A stretch of 13,248 nucleotides of DNA from Clostridia bacterium (lineage in GTDB: Bacteria; Bacillota; Clostridia; Christensenellales; DTU072), in contig JAQVTZ010000031.1 of NCBI GenBank assembly GCA_028699795.1, forward strand, positions 1 to 13,248. Reading direction: 5' to 3'. Each line of letters opens with the position of its first letter. Position 1 is the stretch's first letter. Both the position numbers and the translations under genes were made by a program. Shown here piece by piece: positions 7,280 through 13,248 of this stretch. The notes under the pieces were generated by a model, which searched no databases, was not told the origin of the DNA, and worked only from the letters and a program-made list of their open reading frames with translations.

Positions 7280-8536
7280 TTATTTATAAACTTCGGGATG
7301 GTTTTTGACCATGACGCCCATTGCTTCGTCGCATATCACCAGTGTTTCATTGACAAGTTCGGGCGTCAAAGAAAGGTTGATGAAATGGTTATGATGGTTC
7401 GTGAGGAATGCGCCGCGTTTTACGCATTCGGCAATCCATTCTTGATGCAACAGGAGGGTGTCGTCGTCCTTGATTGCAAGATAGAACATGGCAGGCTCTC
7501 CCGAAACCGATAAGTTTACACCTTTGTCTTTCGCTATTTTTTGCAAACCGTCGGTAAGCATGGTACCCATCTTGCGGAAATGGTTGGTAGCGTCATTTGC
7601 CTTCAGCTTGTTGATGTTGGCAATGCCAGCTGCAAAAGGTACCGCGCTCATCCAATAACTGCCCGTATACATAATTGAACCGGCTGCGGACTTGATAAAA
7701 TCTTTGCCGCAAAGGGCGGAGACATTGTAGCCATTTGCCAACGCTTTGCAGAAACAAATGAGGTCTGCTTCAAAGCCGTAAAAGTTGTCGGAGCCCTCTA
7801 AACTAAGACGGAATCCGCAACGGATATCGTCGCAAATCAGCACGATATTGTTATCGGTACAAAGCTTGCGCACCGCTTGCCAATAACCGGGAGCGGGCAA
7901 AACATTGTCTACAAAGTTCCCGTGCATATATGGCGTCGAAATAAAACAAGCGATATCGTCTTTGTTTTCTTCAATGACCTTTTTGAGCTGCTCGATATTG
8001 TTGAAATCTACATATAAAGCGTGCATACAGTCGGTTTGCAGCGTGCCGGGAGAATCGGCCTTTTGGGTCCATGGCGCCACACCGTGATAATATCCGTTTA
8101 CAAAAATAATTTTCTTTTTGCCGGTATAATAACGGGCAATCATGACTGCGAAGCTCGTTACATCGCCACCATTTTTGGCAAAAAATGCCCAATCTTTTTT
8201 GACCGTACTTGTCAAAAGCTCTGCAAAGTCTACCATAATTGTATTGGGCAGAGTGGTGCAATTGCTTTTTTTAATTTGCTCGATTGCGGCCGCATCGACA
8301 TCGGGATCGCAATATCCCGTTATATTGGGGCCGTATCCGCACATATAGTCTATAAATCTGTTTCCGTCCGCATCCCACATCAGCGAGCCTTCGGCGCGGG
8401 AAAGGAAAAACGGATAGGCGGAGGTCGGTATCATACAACCTTCGGCGGGTCCGAGATGCCCGTATACACCGCTTGGTATGACTTTGCCGGCTCTTTCCAT
8501 TAACGATACGCTTTTATTATAAGTATAAGTTTTCAT
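7280..8536 (-). CDS. Class III PLP-dependent aminotransferase, HemL-like, substrate unknown
   Basis: Fold-type I PLP enzyme of the class III aminotransferase family, 418 residues, cytoplasmic. Recognisable parts are the N-terminal DADGNRFIDYMCGYG (residues 55-69), KNGGDVTSFA (121-130) and GYYHG (148-152) for phosphate and ring contacts. ICDDIRCGFR (234-243) carries the aspartate that binds the pyridine nitrogen, and FCKALANG supplies the Schiff-base Lys264. The layout most resembles glutamate-1-semialdehyde 2,1-aminomutase, but key local sequences differ: Asn-Gly-Gly-Asp replaces the usual Asn-Ser-Gly-Thr, a TGSYWMS segment stands where SGNP is expected, and a histidine-rich HHNH lies near the C-terminus (381-384). 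No other heme gene is nearby, so I do not call it hemL. Its ribosome-binding site AGGAGGAGG overlaps the stop of the SCP2-like gene 12 bases upstream, implying coupled expression. An amino or keto substrate handled with that protein is plausible but unproven. Confidence 0.85.
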   Translation of the reverse strand: MKTYTYNKSVSLMERAGKVIPSGVYGHLGPAEGCMIPTSAYPFFLSRAEGSLMWDADGNRFIDYMCGYGPNITGYCDPDVDAAAIEQIKKSNCTTLPNTIMVDFAELLTSTVKKDWAFFAKNGGDVTSFAVMIARYYTGKKKIIFVNGYYHGVAPWTQKADSPGTLQTDCMHALYVDFNNIEQLKKVIEENKDDIACFISTPYMHGNFVDNVLPAPGYWQAVRKLCTDNNIVLICDDIRCGFRLSLEGSDNFYGFEADLICFCKALANGYNVSALCGKDFIKSAAGSIMYTGSYWMSAVPFAAGIANINKLKANDATNHFRKMGTMLTDGLQKIAKDKGVNLSVSGEPAMFYLAIKDDDTLLLHQEWIAECVKRGAFLTNHHNHFINLSLTPELVNETLVICDEAMGVMVKNHPEVYK

Positions 8537-8540
8537 TTCG

Positions 8541-8550
8541 ACCTCCTCCT
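8541..8550 (-). promoter_or_regulatory. Aminotransferase ribosome-binding site overlapping the upstream stop
   Basis: Read on the minus strand, AGGAGGAGGT starts inside the TAG stop of the SCP2-like gene (8549-8551) and ends four bases before the ATG at 8536. This is a very strong site and couples the two genes. Confidence 0.85.
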
Positions 8551-9313
8551 AAGACAAGTATTTCGGCACGAGGTTGAGAACCTTGTTGAGATTGTCCAGC
8601 ATAGGAATGTACCCTTTCATTTCGAGGTCTCCCATACTGAGACAAGACATGGCGTCCCTTCTGCCGTTAATTAAATCAGAGGCAACCTCGATAGAGGTAA
8701 ACGCCATAATCGCTCGCGGATTCGCAGCCTTTTCGAATTTGCAGGTAAGTTTGCCGTCTTTTTGGGTTATCGTCGCATAAGCCGCATCCTTAATCTCCAA
8801 ACTGATGTCTCCCTCGGGTATCCTCTTGCCTGCGAGACTGCCAATTTCGTCTTCGTTGCCTATTTGGGCAATCGCCGCGGACATCGCATAGAAAGCAAGT
8901 AAGGTAGAAAGCTTTTTTAGTTCGGGAGTGTCAACCCCTTTCCCTCTCATAATATCGCCCATCCTGCCCGTAAGTACGCTGAAAGGACTATCGCTGCTAC
9001 CCATAAACTTTAAGGTTTTAAATACCCCTTTAAGCGGTATCGGCATCCCCTTTCCGTCTACAACCTCATTAAACTTTTCGGGACCAGCGCAATACAGGTG
9101 AATGTCGGACTTCACGGTATCGTTGTAAGGGATGACCTTTACGGTGCCATCTTTAAAAATAAGCTGTCCGTCTGGGCCTCCTTTGACTTGAAACCTTATT
9201 ACAAGGTTGTGCTGTTTTGCTATCTCTTTTGCCTCTGCGTCAAGCTCGACAAACTTTTCGAGCACTCCCATCGCAGCAAAAAGATTCACATAAGCCTTAA
9301 CTCGTACTGACAT
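8549..9313 (-). CDS. SCP2 (sterol-carrier-like) domain protein, probably two SCP2 halves
   Basis: A 254-residue protein without signal peptide or clear membrane helix. The C-terminal half (about residues 168-250) has the SCP2 pattern: beta strands (GDISLEIKD, KLTCKF), then AIMAFTSIEVASDLINGR, a DAMSCLSMGDLEMKGYIP strand-loop and a final helix. The N-terminal half (about 37-118) repeats it: VIRFQVKG, a QLIFKDGTVKVIP strand pair, DIHLYCAGPEKFNEVVDGKG, an IPLKG segment and a closing helix. A helical stretch (about 128-152) joins them. SCP2 domains bind lipids, acyl-CoA or other hydrophobic molecules in a groove; here the ligand is unknown. The start is fixed by AGGAAGGAGGA (9318-9328), four bases ahead. 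It is tightly coupled to the aminotransferase downstream and lies 28 bases after the surface protein gene, with no terminator or promoter between. The call rests on pattern recognition, not on a profile search; the duplication is my inference. Confidence 0.7.
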   Translation of the reverse strand: MSVRVKAYVNLFAAMGVLEKFVELDAEAKEIAKQHNLVIRFQVKGGPDGQLIFKDGTVKVIPYNDTVKSDIHLYCAGPEKFNEVVDGKGMPIPLKGVFKTLKFMGSSDSPFSVLTGRMGDIMRGKGVDTPELKKLSTLLAFYAMSAAIAQIGNEDEIGSLAGKRIPEGDISLEIKDAAYATITQKDGKLTCKFEKAANPRAIMAFTSIEVASDLINGRRDAMSCLSMGDLEMKGYIPMLDNLNKVLNLVPKYLS

Positions 9314-9341
9314 AGAATCCTCCTTCCTATTTTATTGGACA

Positions 9342-12300
9342 TTATTTATTTGGGTCATAAATCTTTTTCCCAAAGTCAAACTTACCGGTTGGATCATTGG
9401 GATAGGTCGTAACAGGCGGATTGCCCTTGGGTATTTTCTTGATGCCTCTTGCTTTAAGCGAATTCTTATGCGCTCTGTTGTATTTACGGAAGAAGCCTCT
9501 GCGCTTGAGTCCCATCAGGATCATAACGACGAGCAGTACCACGAACATCCCGACGGTTACATAAGTGATATAACTGAGCAAAGTACCGTCTATTTCTAGA
9601 TTTCCTATTTTGCCGTATACCTTTTCTGAAGGAGGTCTTACCGTAATGTTGCCTCTGGTTGCCAACACATAAGTATCCAATTGGTTATCACTAAAGTATA
9701 CGCTCTTTCCGTCTCCGCTGATAGTCGAATTTTGGATCGGGGTAAGCGTACCATCTGAAGAGAGTCTGTAAACCGAGAAATAGATATAATCGTAATATTG
9801 ATCGGGAATCGGCAATGTGACAGTGACGGTACCCGTATTTTGTTGGGAGCCGTAACCGCTGAGTGACAGCTTACTGATTGTTACAATCGCTTCGTCTTCA
9901 CCTACCGTCTCTAAAAGCACCAGTTGCGCGTTATTGAACAACTCTGTGGATTTCTCGTAAGAAACCACCTCGATTGCCGCACCGGCGGCGAGATCGTCCC
10001 CGTCTATCGAAATGCCAGTAGAGTCGTCTTGCAACAACAAAACTTCACATTTTCGCTTGAGTTCGAGCAACTTATTATATAAGGTATCTCTAAATACGCT
10101 CTTCTGGTCTGTGGACAAGCTGTCATAAGCATTATACACTCTTAAGATAGATTGATAATGTGATTTTTGCACGACATTGATCGCGGGAAGCACTGCCACA
10201 TCCTCTTCAATCTCCTCTACATTAACCATAAGGGCCCTTAATTTGGCATACTCGGTTTCTAGCTTTAGATAATAAGTATCATATACTCCCGAGCGTATTT
10301 CGTCTTGTAACCATTGCGGGTATAAAATCTTCTCATCTTCCGTTACGAAATAATTGCGGTATTTATCCATTTCGGGATAATCGTCTTGAAGATTAAACGC
10401 GACCCTGCTGTTGATAGTTTCTAGATAAGTTCTATAATTATCCCGCATCTTCTCTAGGGTGGCGATTCTGTCCCATAAGCGGGCGATATAGGCTTCAAAA
10501 TACTCTTGTCTCGAACTTTGCAATTCACTTTTTGCCTTTAGAAAATCGCTTTGGTATTTTTGCGTCATCTTGATATCGTCTTCGCTTAAGGTAACGGTAT
10601 TCACATTTAACGGGAATACCGTCATATAAAATTGCAATTCGGTTTTGTTGCCCGCTAAGTCTTCTATAATGATATGCACAAACCCGCCGTTGGAGATATC
10701 CACCGTATTGGTTGCAATCACCTGTCCGCTAGTAAGAGGATATTCGTTGTACTTGGCATACTTGAGGTTCTGTTCTTCGTATTCTATCGTTTGATCGATA
10801 TAATAAGTTTCGATTCTGTCCGTATTCTGCTCGATAAGACCGGAATAAATAACGGGCGCCAGCGTATCTATTTTGACTTCAAAGGTGCGCACATAGGTCC
10901 TTCCCGCGCCTGTTGTGGCGATAAACTCATAAGAGCTTATGCTGGACTCGGCTTGAGAATTACTTTCCCAAGTCTGTAGCACACTTCCGTTGCGGCGGTA
11001 TTGATAGGTTACACCCGACGCGTTGTTCATGCTTTCTGCTACAGCGTCCGACACATACCTGTAAATCGTTACGCCGTCTGTCGAATTGGTCCATTCGCCC
11101 GAAGCGATATCTCTCTCGACTCCGTTTTTGGTCACCTTGCCTCTCAGCGTGAATTCGGGCGTTGTTTTGTCTATTTTGAGAAGCAGTTGCACCATATAAG
11201 TCTTTTTGGTCGCCGTTGAGGTTGCGACAAGAAAGATTTGTAACGCGCCGTTAACATAACCTTCGCTGTTTTGGAAAACACTTAAGTCGTCCGTTGTAAA
11301 ATTGGTACCATTGCCGGGCAGTTTTTGCAAAGAGCCCACACCGGTAGCCGTACCTTCTCTTATTGTGTATCTTTGATAAGTATAGGTTACACCGCCGGGA
11401 TTAACCGCCGTCGGCGTAAGAATGATTTGCATGGAGTTGGGATACCATTCATTGAGTTCATCCGCATTGTTTGCGTCTATCTCGATATCTCTGCCCTGCA
11501 AGTCGGTAGAAAGCAAGGTGACATCGAAGGAAGGATCCGAGTCTTCGATACGCACAACAACGCTTCTGTCGATATAAATGACATTGCCCGCAAGATTGGT
11601 CACTCTAAATTGTACGGTATCGTTTAAATTGCCCGCTTTAATTACATCGGTACGGGTATTGAATTCGTCTGCTTTGGCGGTTTCTTCTCCGACAAAGGTG
11701 ATTTCTTTAACCCCTTCCAGATCGTCTTCGGGGCCGCCTTCGGGATTAAACTTGAGCCAAGCGCCAGTTGCGCCTATTTTGTACCAATAATATACCGGCG
11801 AATTGGAGTCTACCGTAATAAGTACAGTCGCCGTGTTATTCCAAGTAAACACAAAACCGCCTTCGGGAGAGGTGTTGTCGATTGCGCCGACGCCGTCATA
11901 GGTATCGAATTGTGCCGAAAGAATGTTGGGGTCGTTTTCCATAGAATTCTCTCTGGACACATAGACTTTATACGACATTGTAGAATTAAATGTGGTATTG
12001 CGCGCAATGACCCAATACCAACCCGTGTTAAGCTCGGTAGAAGAAGTAACAAGTATCGTTGTGTCTATCGTGGGCGAATTTTGACTACCCGCATCTGTCG
12101 GCAAATAATAGTACTGCATGGCGGATTTGTTTTCGTAAAGCTCTTTGACACTGTTGTTGGAAGATAACAAAGCAGGTTCTATCTTAATAGAAGTATTACT
12201 GTATATACGGATACGGAATGCGTTGTCGTCTACAATATAGTCCCCTGTCTGTTGATAAAAAGCATATAATGGGTGCATACCGTAAATGCCGTCTTCTGCG

Positions 12301-13248
12301 TCTATCTTATCTATCATATAATGACCGACATAGCACTCTTGGCTCTCTTTGCCCGCATCGCTTATCGCGCGGAACCAGATTTCTCCGTTATAAGAATAAC
12401 CGTAACTTCTGCGTTTGACTTCTTCGGTAAATTGTTCGCTGACACCCGTGGTAATAAAATGCTCTACACCGCTAAAAGTGTATACGCTGTTTAGCGGTGT
12501 AATATCTCTCCAGATATCGCCCTCTTCGCTGCCTAACCTCATTTGATATTTGCTTACGGTAATGTTTTCGGGAACATCGATATGAAACAAAATATCGTCT
12601 TTGGTCCATCTGTTGGGCAACTGGTCCGTAGTCGCCGAAATGCTGAAAGTCGCATTGTCGTAACTTATTGTAAGCACAATGCCCATCGCGGCGGCAAAAA
12701 CGCCGTCTTTGTTTTTGGCTTTGGAATAGAGATTAAAGACATAGGTCACCGTACCAGTCGCGCCCGTACTAATCAAAAAATCAAAAGATTGTTCGGTATC
12801 GTCAGGGTTGGCGATTCTTATAAAATCGCTTGCCGAAGGAGGAACATTGTTCACCATTTGTGCCCATTCGTAAGTAATATGTTCGCCATGTGTCGTATTG
12901 AATAATATTTTTAAATCCTGCGCCGTCCTTTGGGCAAGTTCGTAACGGTCGGTTATTGTGGAAACAATGTCGACGGGTTGACCCTCAAGGGTCTCGACGC
13001 TTAACCATGGCATAGGCTCGTCTTCCCCAGCAATTTGGGCAAAATTGGTGGGGTCGATTTTTACCTCGACATCCAAATCCGTAAAGACGCCGGCTCCGCT
13101 TACCAAACGGAACGGATAAATTCCTGTATCAGACACACTAAAGGCGAAATAACCGTTTGTAAGCTCGATTTTTTTGCCTAATACGGTGCCGTCGCCCATC
13201 AGCGGGAAACAGGAAACGCCCGATATGTTGGAACTAACCGAACTTTCC
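9342..13248 (-). CDS. Giant membrane-anchored surface protein with Ig-like modules and helical stalk, N-terminus missing
   Basis: The frame stays open to the right edge, so the ATG at 13199 is internal and at least 1301 residues are visible (numbering below is from that Met). From about 50 to 865 there are roughly seven Ig-like beta modules of 100-135 residues. Many end in a Val-X-X-Lys/Arg-Ile-Asp type strand (near 47-49, 297-300, 548-552, 674-677, 775-778) and contain Trp-Thr/Asn openers (NRWTKDD, FTWNNT, GEWTNST) or Leu-Ala-Gly-Asn turns (536-539, 848-851). A charged, mainly helical region covers 870-1055, including an AYDSLSTDQK helical-bundle motif common in surface proteins. A beta domain follows (1070-1180), of the type seen before surface anchors (VTVTLPIPD). 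One transmembrane helix (about 1207-1230) and a basic cytoplasmic tail of about 55 residues end the chain. There is no LPXTG sorting motif. The likely role is adhesion or cell-surface scaffolding; no enzyme motif is visible. Confidence 0.82.
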   Translation of the reverse strand, partial: ESSVSSNISGVSCFPLMGDGTVLGKKIELTNGYFAFSVSDTGIYPFRLVSGAGVFTDLDVEVKIDPTNFAQIAGEDEPMPWLSVETLEGQPVDIVSTITDRYELAQRTAQDLKILFNTTHGEHITYEWAQMVNNVPPSASDFIRIANPDDTEQSFDFLISTGATGTVTYVFNLYSKAKNKDGVFAAAMGIVLTISYDNATFSISATTDQLPNRWTKDDILFHIDVPENITVSKYQMRLGSEEGDIWRDITPLNSVYTFSGVEHFITTGVSEQFTEEVKRRSYGYSYNGEIWFRAISDAGKESQECYVGHYMIDKIDAEDGIYGMHPLYAFYQQTGDYIVDDNAFRIRIYSNTSIKIEPALLSSNNSVKELYENKSAMQYYYLPTDAGSQNSPTIDTTILVTSSTELNTGWYWVIARNTTFNSTMSYKVYVSRENSMENDPNILSAQFDTYDGVGAIDNTSPEGGFVFTWNNTATVLITVDSNSPVYYWYKIGATGAWLKFNPEGGPEDDLEGVKEITFVGEETAKADEFNTRTDVIKAGNLNDTVQFRVTNLAGNVIYIDRSVVVRIEDSDPSFDVTLLSTDLQGRDIEIDANNADELNEWYPNSMQIILTPTAVNPGGVTYTYQRYTIREGTATGVGSLQKLPGNGTNFTTDDLSVFQNSEGYVNGALQIFLVATSTATKKTYMVQLLLKIDKTTPEFTLRGKVTKNGVERDIASGEWTNSTDGVTIYRYVSDAVAESMNNASGVTYQYRRNGSVLQTWESNSQAESSISSYEFIATTGAGRTYVRTFEVKIDTLAPVIYSGLIEQNTDRIETYYIDQTIEYEEQNLKYAKYNEYPLTSGQVIATNTVDISNGGFVHIIIEDLAGNKTELQFYMTVFPLNVNTVTLSEDDIKMTQKYQSDFLKAKSELQSSRQEYFEAYIARLWDRIATLEKMRDNYRTYLETINSRVAFNLQDDYPEMDKYRNYFVTEDEKILYPQWLQDEIRSGVYDTYYLKLETEYAKLRALMVNVEEIEEDVAVLPAINVVQKSHYQSILRVYNAYDSLSTDQKSVFRDTLYNKLLELKRKCEVLLLQDDSTGISIDGDDLAAGAAIEVVSYEKSTELFNNAQLVLLETVGEDEAIVTISKLSLSGYGSQQNTGTVTVTLPIPDQYYDYIYFSVYRLSSDGTLTPIQNSTISGDGKSVYFSDNQLDTYVLATRGNITVRPPSEKVYGKIGNLEIDGTLLSYITYVTVGMFVVLLVVMILMGLKRRGFFRKYNRAHKNSLKARGIKKIPKGNPPVTTYPNDPTGKFDFGKKIYDPNK

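Noticed and set aside
8021..8503. Plus-strand open frame opposite the aminotransferase gene
   Set aside because: The minus-strand frame contains all PLP motifs; the opposite frame shows none and has no ribosome-binding site.
7280..8536. Naming the aminotransferase hemL
   Set aside because: Overall layout is similar, but substrate-contact segments differ and there is no heme biosynthesis context.
13197..13199. ATG at 13199 as the start of the surface protein
   Set aside because: The frame is open through to the window edge, no ribosome-binding site precedes it, and there is no signal peptide after it.

Overview
The window looks like ordinary chromosome from an anaerobic, Gram-positive-type bacterium, most likely an uncultured member of the Clostridia. 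This rests on four points: strong AGGAGG-type ribosome-binding sites, a fermentative glycerol gene pair, a B12-dependent methionine synthase without its reactivation domain, and a very large surface protein held by one C-terminal membrane helix and a basic tail. Base composition is intermediate by eye. The lineage is inference; there is no rRNA or phylogenetic marker here. I see no tRNA, rRNA, CRISPR array, insertion sequence, phage gene or integration site, and no gene-free stretch longer than about 190 bases.

The plus-strand half (1-7201) holds three blocks. First is the C-terminal part of a P1-family (DmpA-type) self-processing aminopeptidase, cut by the left edge. Next, behind a near-consensus promoter, come glycerol dehydrogenase (gldA) and a single-chain ATP-type dihydroxyacetone kinase (DhaK-DhaL fusion). 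Together they convert glycerol to dihydroxyacetone and then to the glycolytic intermediate DHAP. A 12-bp terminator-like hairpin lies between the two genes. After a strong terminator and a second promoter come metF and metH, 9 bases apart: MetF makes 5-methyl-tetrahydrofolate and MetH uses it to methylate homocysteine. The metH linker before the cobalamin domains contains three diverged tandem copies of a 42-base unit. A bidirectional terminator closes this side.

The minus-strand half (7280 to the right edge) is read toward the same terminator. In transcription order it encodes a giant membrane-anchored surface protein (at least 1301 residues, N-terminus beyond the edge) with Ig-like modules and a helical stalk, then a protein that looks like two SCP2 (sterol-carrier-like) halves in tandem, then a class III PLP aminotransferase resembling but not matching glutamate-1-semialdehyde aminomutase. 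Gaps are 28 and 12 bases with no terminator, so the three are probably co-transcribed. The SCP2-like/aminotransferase pair has no function I can name and is the least explained part of the window. I do not see clear proof of a new system; the minus-strand trio and the metH repeat are the best leads.
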